Part shown: positions 1 through 11,152 of the stretch, piece by piece | How the letters are laid out: every line of letters begins with the position of its first letter | How positions within the stretch are numbered: the stretch's first letter is position 1 | Assembly: GCF_003573695.1 (NCBI RefSeq) | Contig: NC_039359.1 | Span: 156,356,210 to 156,420,209 of the forward strand | Direction of reading: 5' to 3' | Source of the DNA: Papaver somniferum | Lineage: Eukaryota > Streptophyta > Magnoliopsida > Ranunculales > Papaveraceae | Length of the DNA: 64,000 bases | Translations under genes and position numbers: made by a program | Notes under the pieces: generated by a model | The model's input: the letters and a program-made list of their open reading frames with translations, nothing else | The model's database searches: none | What the model was told of the DNA's origin: nothing

Positions 1-600
1 ACCAAGCAGAGAAACAAATCCTCAGAAAAATTAAATCGTAGAAAATAAACAGAATTTATTAAAATCCTAGATTTGAAAAATAAAGGGTTTTTTTGTTCTC
101 ACCTTGTAAGATACATCTTGTTTAACCTCTTAAACAATCTGCAGAGAAAACCCACAAATTAATCAGTGAGGTGCAGATCTCCAAAAACAGATATTACAGA
201 AAAAAATAATCAGAAAATGATAGTAAAGACAGGTGAGATAAGAAAAATTAAGGTTTATACCTGTTGATTTTCGAGAGAGAAAGTTAGGGATTTCTGATTA
301 TGATGATAAAACATGAAGATAGGATTTTGGTAGTTGTTGATGAAGATAAAAGGATGTTGAAATAGAAGTAGTTTAGAAGATGGAGATACCTAAAGTAAAA
401 GTTGCAGCAAGTTCATCTCTGATGAAGAACTTGGAGATGAAGAAGTTGGAGAAGAAATGGATAAGAGTAGTGAGTGTGAAGAGGAGAAAGATGAGGCGCA
501 TCTACAAGGAGAACGAAGGTATTTTTATCCTCGATAATAATGAGGTCTCTTCTTCACGATCCATCCATTCATCTCATCTCAATCAATGGCTCAAATCTTA
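1..600 (-). other. possible 5' leader exon of a gene running off the left edge
   Basis: Read on the minus strand, roughly 575 to 262 is a pyrimidine-rich leader-like stretch that ends in a good splice donor (CAACAG followed by GTATAA, near 260), after which AT-rich intron-like DNA runs to position 1. This is how a plant 5' UTR exon plus first intron usually looks. No coding exon lies inside the window, so no product can be named. The plus-strand reading frame at 380-601 has no recognisable domain and looks like chance. Confidence 0.25.
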
Positions 601-1144
601 AGCATCTCCAGCCGTTCATCATACATCTGAAAGAGTAACTACAGCGTACGCCTACGTGTCTCTGAATCGGAGTTCCAAAAAGGATAAAAGGGTAAATAAA
701 TTTTGTTATTCTGAGACTGCTTATTAAGCTCTCGGATGTGGTCCGGTTTTTTATTATATCAGAGACTGCTATCTATGGTCGGCGGTCCAACTACCGTTAG
801 TGAGGGTTTCGGATGTGGGTTGCTAAACACCCATTATCCACTAGTGATATGGTCCCTTCTCTTTATTTCTATTTTTGTTTTTTCCGATGATTACCATCGA
901 TTTCTCTGTAATTACTCAGTGTTGTTGGTATCAATGATTCTTATCATTGTCCCCTTTCTTTTTTTGGGTTTTGCGATTGTTACAGTCACTTTGAATGATA
1001 ACTTTTCTCTTTTTGCTCCGGCTGTGAGGTTTTTCCGCCATTGTTTCCGGATGTTCTTGCCGGTGTATGTCTGTTAGTATGGCTTTTATTTACTTTGTTA
1101 GACATTGTCCTAACTTCTTTTTCTCTGTTTTGCTTTTTTATCAG
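601..1144 (+). other. leader of the antisense ORF; unresolved left end of Gypsy-1
   Basis: This holds no gene. It should contain the 3' end of the minus-strand gypsy element, but I find no copy of the LTR seen at 8885-9680. A minus-strand purine run near 947-960 (AAAGGGGACAAT) resembles a polypurine tract. A candidate leader exon ends TTGCCG at the donor near 1061, and the following intron ends TTATCAG at 1144. The second gypsy copy has the same arrangement (TTGCCG then GTAAG near 59370), which supports reading this as the antisense ORF's leader and first intron. Confidence 0.4.
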
Positions 1145-3752
1145 CCCTGGAAAAGCTCCGATCAGAAATCCCAGTTCTGAGCGTATCTTCGGCCTGTCTG
1201 ATGAGGCGTTTTTGGAATCGGCGAGGGTCAGACATCGCCTCCATAGATTTGATATTTCTTTTGCTACTCCAGAGAAGCAGCTTAGTGTTCTTTCCAAGGA
1301 CCTTTTCGAGAAGTACTCATGTGGTCCTACTGAGATCATAGTTTCAGTGGGTCAACTTGACGCCGTCCTTCGTTTTCCTCTGTACTTTCCGTTAAATCCT
1401 TTCCAGTACAAGATTTTATGCAAGCTTAATCCTCATCGATCCATTTATCAACCCAATGGTAACTTTTATCGGATCGCCCGAGAGTGTAATCGCCGAAGCC
1501 AAGGCAAGGTTACCCAGCACGAGTTGAATCAGTTCGTTCCTGCTCAAAAGGAATTATACTCTTATGATACTTTCGTGGAGAACTATTGGTGTCACCAGTC
1601 CGATACCTATGATGGCTTTGGAGTTTGAATTTCTAGGTCTCGGAAGAGCGCCCAAGATTCTTCGTATATGTCCGACTTGGACCCCCTTGTTGCTACCCAG
1701 CGTACGCTTTGCAAGACTCATGATCCCAAGTGGCCTGTTGCTCCTATTCGAATTATAGGTCCATATATTTATGGTTGGGATGAGATTGGTAATGTTTTTC
1801 CTTGCATTGCTGAGATGCATGCTGATCTGCCTGCTTATAGGCCTTGGGAGCTTAGATGGGTTATCCCTCGTAGGCGTTTGTCTCAATATGCTCAGACTTC
1901 TGAGGATGCTAAGGTAAGAAATACTGTCTTAATGTTTTGACGTATATGTGTATACCTTCCCCCTGTTTGTTGCCTTAGCACCAAAGTTTTTGTGTTTTTG
2001 GCAGAGGAGGAGATTGGCTGATGATGCTGGGCCGTCAAATACTACAGCGGGTGCGATCGAACATGCCATGGAGGTGGATGTTGATGCTTTATTTGGTGAG
2101 AATGAAGTGTTGGATGTTACTGATTCATTCTTTGAGGATCTTGATCAAGCTTTGTTGGCTGATCCAACCGATCCTGGTGCTGCCTTTGGATCAGACATAA
2201 CTCTTCTCCAGGCGAGAGGTATCGTTGACAGGGGTGTGGGTGTTGGTGGCGAGGAAGTAAGAAAAGGTCTCATTGTGGCTCCGAATAGTGGTGGTGTTTC
2301 GAGTGTTCCAAGTAACTTTGCTAGTGGGTTTCCTTCTGCTCCTGTGGGTCCGTCAGGTGCTTCCTCGTCGATTTTCTGGTTTAGTGGTGGTTCCGAGTCA
2401 ATGAAGGCTATATGCTCGGAGGGATATGCTTAATTGAGCGAGGACGAGCAAGCTCGTCTCTTGACTTCTTTGGATAAGTCTGCACAGCAGCAACTTGTGC
2501 TATCGGTATGTGATGAACAACTTAGTTTTCTTTTTTTTTTTTCTTTTTTTTTTGCTCCAGTCTTGACTGGGAATGCTATGTTTGCGTTTAGCGCAACAAT
2601 CTGAGGATTGGTATGCTAGCCGAGGCTCGGGTTGCTAGGAGGAAAGCCAAGGCGGCTGAGCAGGAGGCTCAACTGCTTCGAACTGCATTGCAGTTGGCTA
2701 AGGATGAAGCATTGGCCTTTCAGCAAGATAAGAAGGAACTAGAAGGTATTTATCTGCTCCATTTTCTTAATATTATGTCTCCATGGTAGGGAATTAGACT
2801 TCTGAATTAGTACTTGTATTGGTAGTTATGGTCAAACGATTGGAGGAGCAGTTAGACACTGTTGGTCATAGACATGCTAGAGAGCGCAGTGGTCTTAAAC
2901 TCGATGTGAGTGCTCGTCAGTTGAAGATTGACTCCTTAGAGAAGTAAAATACCATGTTGCGGGAGGATGTGAAAGTACATCAGAATCGTACTGTGGAGCT
3001 TCGTGATTTACTGGATAAGGCTAAGAAGGTAGCCGTAGAGCGTGCAGATGATATTAAGATGCTTCGAGCCCAAAAGGATCACCTTATTAATTGGCAGTGC
3101 GATCATATGCCTATCTTAGCACAAGCTGAAGATAATAGGGAGACACTGAGAAGACTTAAGCATGATTACATTTCTTTGGAGAGGGAACGTGATAGGCATA
3201 TGCTAGCCTGTCCTCGTGGTGATAAAGTTGTAACTCCTGTAGAAGCAAGGCTTAGTGCTCTAGACACCGAAAAGATTCGTTTAGAACAGAATTTAGCCGC
3301 CGTTTTACTTAAAAACGAAGGTTATTGATGCATCAATTTGTGTGTTGTTTTGCCTTACTATGTTTCGTAAGTTAATCATCTGTGCTTTCGGTCTTGCATA
3401 GGCTTGCAAGAAAAAGGCTGAGTTGGAAAAGCAATTGGAGGAAGAGAGAGCGGCTAGACGGGGCCTTGATCAGGATCTTAATGAACTGGTGAGCAGCCAT
3501 GAAGAGGAATTGGTTGCTGCTCATGCAGAGACGGAGGAGAATTTAAGTAATCTCCACGCAGAGTATAAGGTTTTGATGACCAAGGCCTGTAAGGTTGCTG
3601 TTATTCGGGAGCGCCAACGAGTTGCCGCTACTGCTGCTGCGAACATCGTGGTCCCTCCACCGAGCATTGAGCCCGAGCCCGTACATAATGTCACTAATGT
3701 TGAGGACGAGGCAGGTGAGGAGCAAGAGGCTCCTGATGACGGACAGGCCTGA
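1145..3752 (+). pseudogene. antisense extra ORF of Gypsy-1: coiled-coil protein, broken
   Basis: This is a multi-exon gene opposite in sense to the surrounding gypsy element. The first coding block (1145-1628, shifting frame into 1668-1940) resembles the plant 'putative gypsy type transposon' domain; it contains IIGPYIYGW, matched by IVGPWAYGW in the second copy at about 60750. A linker exon follows at 2004-2433, then three long charged coiled-coil exons (about 2594-2745, 2827-3325 and 3402-3752) ending in an acidic tail. Introns have GT/AG ends. Damage: the expected start reads CTG after the acceptor (CAGCCCTGG against CAGCCATGT in the second copy), there is a frameshift near 1620, and stops lie at about 2431 and 2946. 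Extra antisense ORFs between integrase and the 3' LTR are known in the Tat lineage of plant Ty3/gypsy elements. The biochemical role is unknown. Confidence 0.7.
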
Positions 3753-4690
3753 GCTTGCCTATCTCTTGGCGGAATATCTTGTTTTGGCTTCCTTCTTTTG
3801 GTTTCTTATGTTTGAACATAAGTTTATAGGTTTAGTTGTTCCTTTGTGGAAACATTTTCATCGCTACTGGAAAGTCCTCAGTTGTGGGAGGCATAATAAC
3901 TTTATTATTTTGTGGTAAGTCCTCGTATGTGGGAGGCACTTTAACTTTGTTGCTAACTGTTATTAACATTGCTATATGGGGACTGCCTTTCTTTGATCAT
4001 ATGATAGTTTATCATGATCTGACTATAAAAGAGTTTTGACTGTACGTTGTTGGTCCAACCTTGGGTAACGTATCCGAGGAGTGATTAGTTCCTTAGATGG
4101 ATATGTTATCTCTTATGGTGTTGGACCTAGATTGTAACAACTTTCGTTTAGCCTTTATTTGTTTTGTGTAGCGCCCGTTGTTGGGGCATTTGTTCCTTGA
4201 GGTAGATGTTGAAGCGTGCTCTCAAGGGTGATACCTTGGTTGAGAAATTCTTACTTTGGCGTGAAGTAAATATGTCAAAGCTGGGTATCTCCTGTTAGAA
4301 CAGGGCATCGCCTGATATCATGATCGTGAGGATGTTACCTTAGGTCTGTAGTCCGTGTAAGGTAACTGAGGGTTGTTTTACCCGTATCGTTTTGTAGGAT
4401 GGGGGATGTGGCCAGCACCCTGCCATAGTTGTTGATGGATTCATCTGTTTGGTGTGTTTGTTAGAAGTGCAAATATGATATGATTAGTCTAAATGCATAT
4501 ACGGAGTAAAGGAAAAATATACATATGTAATAAAGATGATGTAATCTAAAAAAAAAAAAAAATCTACATGCATACAAGTATTACACAAAATGAGTAGTTT
4601 TATTAATTTCAAAAGAGGGTGTGAATCCTTAGTACATTTCGATGGAGGTTTGATGACCTTCTTACAAGTAGGGGCCTAGGGCCCTAGCCT
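3753..4690. other. no gene seen; 3' flank of the antisense ORF
   Basis: This is AT-rich sequence with short imperfect repeats (for example GTGGGAGGCA twice at 3885-3935) and an A-run near 4550. Integrase and RNase H of the minus-strand element would be expected about here or to the right, but none is recognisable, so several kilobases of pol have probably been deleted. Confidence 0.5.
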
Positions 4691-4902
4691 CAAATATGAA
4701 CCTTTTAGACATCAGCCTTCATGGGACGTGTGATACTCTTAGCAAGAGATATGTTATGGGTCTGCTAATGCTTCTCATTAGCTTTCGATATCGGTTGGTC
4801 TTTGTCTGCAGCCCAACTTGTGAAGTGAAGTTTTTTGTTAATTGGTTGTTTTTCCATAGCCTGATTGGGCTTGGGAGCCTTTGTTGCCTTCTTGATGAGT
4901 CG

Positions 4903-5106
4903 TCAGAGGTTTAGTGTAGAGCCTTCTGTGGTGGTCATCCTTGTTTGTTCAAGGTATGTTCTTGGTCTAAAATGATGTTGCATGCTAGCCTTGCTAATGC
5001 AGTGGTTGTAACCTGAGTAACTATCTAGGAAAGATAGTGGGGCACCTGTAGGTGCAGTATCCATACCAGCAAATTTCTGTGAGCTGTCGTAGAGGGAATC
5101 CTCCAA
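4903..5106 (-). pseudogene. gypsy reverse transcriptase fragment
   Basis: A short minus-strand frame contains LSFLDSYSGYNH, the conserved first catalytic-Asp block of Ty3/gypsy reverse transcriptases (usually LSFLDAYSGYNQI). Only about 70 residues are left. The YxDD box, RNase H and integrase are not found, and the frame is disrupted on both sides. It lies downstream of the protease in the same orientation, so it belongs to the same decayed element. Family assignment is secure; function is lost. Confidence 0.7.
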
Positions 5107-5335
5107 GGTTTTTTGGGTGCCGGTATAGGCTGCTTTGTTCTTAAGAGTACTTTCGATCTTGGTGTGAGTACGAGGTCTGACTTCTCCCTCCTTGGGGAGG
5201 TCCTGTAATTTCTATAAGGGTCGTGTAGTCGGTCCAGAGGTTATGGTGTTGCACGAGGCTGGAGCGTTAGACAAGTGTCTTGGTGCATCGCTTATTGCCA
5301 TGTAGTCATGGGCTTCAATTGAATTATCGATGCCT

Positions 5336-8002
5336 CTATCTCTCCTTTCTTGTGCTTTTGGGGGAGTTTATGTTATTCTCGTCGTTTTGGACCTCCATCT
5401 TGTAGCAATATTTTGCCTCGCCAGAGTCTCCAATGATTTTTGCTACTCCGTTAGGTGTTGGGAATCTTAGCCTTTGATGGTAAGTGGAGGCCACTCCCTT
5501 GATTCCATGGACCCAGGATCGTCCGACAATGGTTGTGTAGGGTGATAGCACGTCTACCACACAGAAAGTGGTTACGGTAAGGATTCTTCCTACCCGTATT
5601 TCTAATGTTATCTCCCTCTTGGACGAGTCGATGACCCGTTAAAGCCAAATATGTTGTAAGTAGAGGGTATGAGGCATTCGTCTTTGAGGCCCATTTGTTT
5701 AAATGTTTCATAGAACAATATCTCCACAGAGCTGCCACCATCAATTAGGATTTTGGGCATTGCCCATGGTAGTGCTTTTTTTTTTGCTTCCTCGTCCTCA
5801 TGTTCGGGGAGTGCAATGGCCATCGTGACCACTAGAGGATCGTTGTGCATGTATCCTCCTTATGTTGCCTCCGAGGCTGAAAAGCTTATGGGGAGTTTCA
5901 TCCACTCCTCCATTGGGGGTTCTTTAGCCACGCTGAAAACTTCATCGCCTTTGAAGTTGTGCTTGTGGAGTCGCCCCGTGATGCTTCCTTCTCGTGCAGG
6001 GGAAGTAATCGCCGAGTGTGATTTGGTGTTACAACCTAAGTATTGCGCCTCACGGGGAATTTCCACACGATGTATGGGTGCCCCGGTGGTTGGTGTGACT
6101 GTTGGTTGTGCAATGTATTCTTGGAGCTTGCCCTCGTTAATCATATCTTGCAGTATCTTCTTTAAGTACCTACACGAGTCTGTCGTGTGGCTGTGAAATT
6201 GGTGGAACTCACAGAAATCAGTCATGTTTTTATTTCGTTCTGGTTGTTGACCCCTGTTCCATGTGTAGGTGATCGTATGTTTTCCGTCGATCTTCTTGAG
6301 GATCTCGGATATTGGGGTGTTTAGTTTTGTATAAACTGGGTCTACGAATTTTCCCTTCTTTTGCTGGGTATGTTCTCGATCTTTCCATCCTCTAGTCCGA
6401 TGTTTATCAAACTGGGTTGATCCATTGTTGGATCGCCCTTCTCCTTGGGCTGGCACTGGAGGGTTCTGTGGCTCTACCACATTTTCTCCTCTGCTAGTTC
6501 CTTTTGCCATTTTGTCATAGGTTCCGTCCTGGAGTTCTTCCAAGGCTATGTATCCTCTTGGACTTCTCTTAATTTACCCAGATTCTTTGGCATGGCCTCA
6601 TACATACGGACAAAGAGAGGGTATGTCTTTCTAAGACTGTTTTTAAAACCCAAGATTGCATAGTCCTCAGGGACCTTTCCAATCTCGGCACATAACTTTC
6701 TCCATCGTGTTACCAGGGAACGGAGTGACTCGTTTGGTCCTCTCGAAATTTGGAACAGTGCATCAACCTCGGGTCGGATTCGACTGTTGTGAATGTATGT
6801 TTCTAAGAACAGCTCGGATAGGTGAGCAAACAATTTGACTGAGCCCTTAGGAAGATTATTGTACCATAGTAGGGATTCATCCCTTAGACTGGTAGGGAAG
6901 CATTTACATAACACCACATCATAATGGTCCCATTGGGTCAGTGTCATGCGATAGGTTCTAAGGTGCTCAATTGCATCTCCTGCTCCGGTAAATGGTGACG
7001 TGAACGTCGGTAAAGAGCATTTCCTTGGAAATGGCAATCTTAGTAGATTTTCAGATAAGGGTGATTGTCCTGCCTCTAGCATGACTACTGCTAATTTCTT
7101 GTTTTCCTGCCTCCCGGTGGCCTCTTTGTACATTGCCTCTTGCCGGTCGACTCGGGCTTGCATCTCGTCGTCGTTCCGCCTCGTTTCTGCCTTCTTTCTT
7201 CTTCCCAAAGCTCTCTCGGGCGAAAAAGATGGTTCATAATGGTGATTCCTAGATCTCCCTGAGTCATCGTCCGACTGTTCAACGAATGAAACAACCTTGG
7301 AACGAGATGACCTCGAGTTCTCCCCTCGGCATGGATTTGTGGCTGCGAGATTCCTGGTCTCGCCGTTAACTTCGTCGATTTGATTTTTCTCCCTTCTGTG
7401 TTTGGGATCAATATCTGATGACCCCTCGGATGGACCATCCTCGTGGTCAAGCACACCTCTGCTTCCCTTAGGAAACCTATCCGTTGTCCCCTCGTTGGAG
7501 GTGTCAGGGATGTTAATACGTTCGTCATTATGTATATGTTCAAAGGGACTTTCCTCCTATGGGGTTTCGTCGATAGTGGTGAGTGGCACCTTCTTCTTCA
7601 CCTTGCGTTTTAGCCGGCGGTTCCTTCGTTCTAGCCTCCTGTTACGCCTTTCGAGCTTTACCATTTTCTCACCCTGAGCTTCCTGGGTTTCAAGATGGTT
7701 GTTATGGCAGTATTAGCATCGGCGAGATCTGAAGGGTTGTCCTTCTTGACCTCAGTGTTTACTACGTGCCTTGGAAAGCGATTCAACCCTCCTGGTTGAG
7801 TAATATGGATGTCATCATGCTTCTCGAAGGGGTTTACCTCGCCTTCGGAGCTAGAATTGTCAGTTAGTCCTTCCCGATACTGGTCATCGGGTTGTCCCTT
7901 GTCTGGGACCAGAGCTTCTCCTGGCTCCATATCGTCGAGTCCTTCTATTTGGGCTCCACCATTTTCACCTTGGCCCACGCGAGCAGATCGTCGTGTAACC
8001 AT
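5336..8002 (-). pseudogene. gypsy gag-protease polyprotein, degenerate
   Basis: Translation reads leftward from an ATG at 8002. The N-terminal part (8002-7658) is acidic and shifts frame before the gag core. The core (7454-6546) carries the plant retrotransposon gag domain, with the typical PTFTSPFTGAGD opening and a W-R-L capsid-like region; it makes the particle that packages element RNA. A zinc-knuckle-like segment, CEFHQFHSHTTDSCRYLK, lies near 6235-6180. The aspartic protease follows with ILIDGGSSVEILF (active-site Asp, near 5760), then the usual linker with PYTTIVGRSWVHGIKGVAST (about 5540-5480). In-frame stops at 6546-6548 and 5860-5862 and at least two frameshifts make it non-functional. 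The gag and protease type agree with a Tat-like Ty3/gypsy element. Confidence 0.85.
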
Positions 8003-8861
8003 TACCTTCCCTGGAACATATGCAATAATACTTAATTTGTCTTTTCTTCAGAAAAGTGGGACCCTAAGTTTGCAGGTCACGTGCAATTACTAAGCCATAG
8101 TTCAGACTAAACAGTTTAGTGCGGGAAGACTTTGTAGTAAATTTTGGAGACATGTGAAAATGTCAAAACATTCCCTCTTTGCATGAGGTGTTGATGATGG
8201 AGAAAAAGGTGTTTTTCCAGTCCCCTTTTTTCGAGGTAATATCTCCTTCAATACACCATACCCTTATAGGGAAAGAATCTAATTATGACGATTGAGTACG
8301 TTTTCCCTTCTAAGAAATATACCTCATCATCTTTTAACTTTTGATTTCAAGCAAACTTTGAGTTTGATGAATGATTATATACTCATTAATTCCTCCCCTT
8401 GACTTAAATTTAGACTTTTAAGAAGGATATCGGAGATTATGTTGTGTTTGATGATGAACATCATAAAAAATTCGTATTTTCAACTCTTATAAGGTGATTT
8501 ATTCCTTATGTAGCTTACTGACTAGCATCTCTTCCCAGCTCTTTCATGGAGGAGATCATTTGAGCACCGAAGCGTTTGAAGCTCCATATTTGCTCTGATC
8601 TGCAACTCTCCTGAGCTACTTGAGGAAGGCTTCAAAAACTTGAAAATAACAAGAAATCTTAAAGAAAAACGACAGAAAATTATAGATCTGTCGATTTTGA
8701 GGTTCTACTAGACTTCTTAGATCGTGAAGATCATTTTTGAGTCCGAGCTCAACTCATTCATCTCAACAGAAATCTACTTTGTAGTGTGAAAACACTTCAC
8801 TTACAGAGATTATGAAAAACAATATAGTGTTGTTGTTAGGGAGGTAGATTAGATCTTCATA
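8003..8861 (-). other. untranslated leader of Gypsy-1
   Basis: This lies between the primer-binding site and the gag start, reading on the minus strand. It has no recognisable coding sequence and is AT-rich. It is the expected place for dimerisation and packaging signals, but none can be identified by eye. Confidence 0.5.
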
Positions 8862-8881
8862 CCTCCTTGTTTCTAGCGCCA
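8862..8881 (-). promoter_or_regulatory. primer-binding site of Gypsy-1
   Basis: On the minus strand, TGGCGCTAGAAACAAGGAGG begins three bases after the LTR ends in CTACA. A TGGCGC start next to the LTR is usual for plant gypsy elements primed by a tRNA 3' end. I have not matched it to a particular tRNA. Confidence 0.7.
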
Positions 8882-8884
8882 AAA

Positions 8885-9680
8885 TGTAGTTGCATCTTTT
8901 CTGACTACTACACCCAAGTGAAATTAAAGACTACAAACTACTTAAACATACAAGATTCAATATGAACAAGATTTAAAGAGCATGAAATGTAAAGATTGAC
9001 ACAAGCATATAACGTGGTTCGTCCTTGAAGACCTACGTCCACGGAGAAGAAGATGTTTTCTTATCGATTATAAGGTCTTACCCTTGAAAGTGTTACAGAT
9101 ATCTTCGAGATTCCTCACTTTCTCTCTATCTAGATCTCTCTCTGGAATCCTTTGTAGAAAGACCATCTAATGTTATATAAGTTGTCCATCTCCTTTTACA
9201 TGGACTGGTATTTATAGTCTAAATAGAACCGTGATGTCTTGATCGTCCGAGTTGGGTGAGCTGTCTTCCATCGTGCTGGTTTCCTTGGGCTGGTTCTGTA
9301 CTATCCCTCGTGATGGATTGCTTGGTTCTCCCTCCGAGTTATCTCGCTCTCCCCTAGATCGTGTTGGCCTTCTGTGGAGAACCTCGCGCTCTATCGCCTC
9401 GGGGTCGTAGTATAGATCGTCCGAGTCTTCCGTCACGAGGTGAAACTACCCCTGTCATGTTCTTATCCTTCATTAGATGCGGTCTTGCTTTTTAGACTTG
9501 ACCATATGAGCGGATTAGACCTTTACCTACACGCGTCATTCATGTGGCGCCTGTGCAGTTGCCTCGACTGAGACAAATCCTCCTTTTTAGAGAATGATTC
9601 GGTGCTCCTACCTTATCATCTCATCATGTATTCATCCCTAGAGATGTTGACACATGGCCATCGGGTATTTTACCCACACA
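8885..9680 (-). repeat. 5' LTR of Gypsy-1
   Basis: About 796 bp, bounded TGTAG...CACACA on the plus strand and therefore TGTGTGGG...CTACA in element sense. The primer-binding site abuts its inner edge. A TATA-like TTATATAA lies at about 9172-9180. A block at 9011-9044 (ACGTGGTTC, then CCTACGTCCACGG) recurs in other LTRs of the window. No partner LTR was found to the left, so the outer boundary rests on the TG/CA ends only. Confidence 0.75.
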
Positions 9681-9747
9681 TTATATATTGAACTTCACCA
9701 CCATACAACCAACGCGCTAAGTTATTATTCTGTCGAGTTTTCTTTAA

Positions 9748-10168
9748 TGGTGGGTTTGATTGTAGAATTCACGATTTCGAGGATTTATAATCCCATGGGA
9801 TCACAAATTTTGGGATTCATGTAAATCCCTCATGTGTTTGGTAATTCATTTAAAATTCCTAGGTTTCATAGTTATCTTGTTTTAAAGTCCATATACGATT
9901 TGGAATTACCATCGGAATCTTAAAATTGTATATATACATGAGATTTAAAGTTAAAAAAAGTGGGCCCATAAATCTCTTGGTAAGTTTCCCAACAAATCTT
10001 AGGGGGGAGGGGTCGGACTCCATATGGAGGATTTGCTGGAAAATTGATTCCCGTGGAAAACGTGATTCCAAGGATTTGGACAACCAAATATACCAAAGAA
10101 AACGTAATTCCACCAAATCCCATGAACCCATAAATCCCACCTTTAAAAATCTACATCAAAACCCACCA
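9748..10168. mobile_element. Harbinger/Tourist-like MITE
   Basis: A 421-bp element with terminal inverted repeats TGGTGGGTTTG / CAAAACCCACCA, flanked on both sides by the trinucleotide TAA (9745-9747 and 10169-10171), the target preference of PIF/Harbinger elements. It has no coding capacity; the overlapping frames on both strands reflect partial internal complementarity. The inner repeats continue GATTGTAG / CTACATC with small gaps. Confidence 0.85.
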
Positions 10169-10479
10169 TAATTCTATATCCTCTAAACCAAAATTAAATT
10201 AGAGTGTCGAGTTTTAGTTTTGTCGGTATCAACTTTAAGTAATTATAGTATTATCTTGTACATGCTTCAACACTCGTTATCTATGTTGTAATTCCTTCCG
10301 AATGGATAAATTAGCTAGTTTTTCTACTTCATTTTGGATTGCATGTTGGTGCAAATATCTATTTAGATTATTATGTATGTAATAATGCTCAAAGAGGATT
10401 TTACGGGATTTTGGAAATACAAATATAATGATTTTTTATTTTTCCTTTTTTTTATTATGTATAGAAAATTTACAACGGA

Positions 10480-10707
10480 TATAATTGTTGCTGAAATTAA
10501 CCAAAGCGTTGCTTTAATTAATAAACAACGTTTATATAAGTTGTTTTATGGAAGATAAGCAACTTATGATATGTTGCTTAAATTAATTAAAGCAACTGAT
10601 GTAAACGTTCCTAAAGTTTGTGACGCTCTGTGGGCAATGTACATAAGCGTTGCTGAAATTGTTAGTAGCAAAAATAAACGTTGCAAAATAGGGTTTTTGG
10701 TGTAGTG
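10480..10707. mobile_element. CACTA-like transposon end with subterminal repeats
   Basis: The right edge reads, on the minus strand, CACTACACCAAAAACCC, matching the CACTA terminal signature of plant CMC elements. Inside it are at least five iterations of GTTGC(T/A)(G/T)AAATT-like sequence, as expected for subterminal transposase-binding repeats. No opposite end or 3-bp target duplication was found, so this is a fragment or a partly deleted copy. Confidence 0.45.
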
Positions 10708-11152
10708 TGTGTGTCGGGTTAATCGGATATTCGGACTGAAGAGACCCATTAGGCATATCCACATGATGGGATAGTAAGGGTCTCTTGCTAAAAATATAAT
10801 AAAAGAAATTGGGCCCGTTAATGCATGTCGTATTAAGTTTCTTATGCCAAGTGCTGCTAGCCGCTTAATGTGAGCCATTAGAGACGGTTTATAGGCATAA
10901 TAATATGTTATATAGCCTATAGACTTGACTCTGCAGTATTGCGTCTGATCAAATTGCCTTGAGAAGAAAAAATATAGAAAATAAGGTGGGGTAGTTACTA
11001 TCGACTGCAGAGAATTGAAGGTTGTTACTTTTCCAAACAATATAAAATTCAATTGTGAGACAAAACTCTTCACTTTCTTATTCATTCTCTGCATAGAAGC
11101 AAAAAAAACCCAAGAGGAAGATCTCCAATTTTCAAAGGAAAGGAGAGAAGAA

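Noticed and set aside
601..860. A hAT MITE (GCATCTCCAGCCG start)
   Set aside because: Only one terminus-like sequence is present and no inverted partner or target duplication could be found.
1041..1144. A membrane segment at the N-terminus of the first antisense ORF
   Set aside because: The hydrophobic stretch is translated intron: it lies between a donor and an acceptor also present in the second copy.
9859..10171. Protein-coding frames on both strands
   Set aside because: They fall wholly within or across a MITE with TIRs and TAA target sites, and have no homology.
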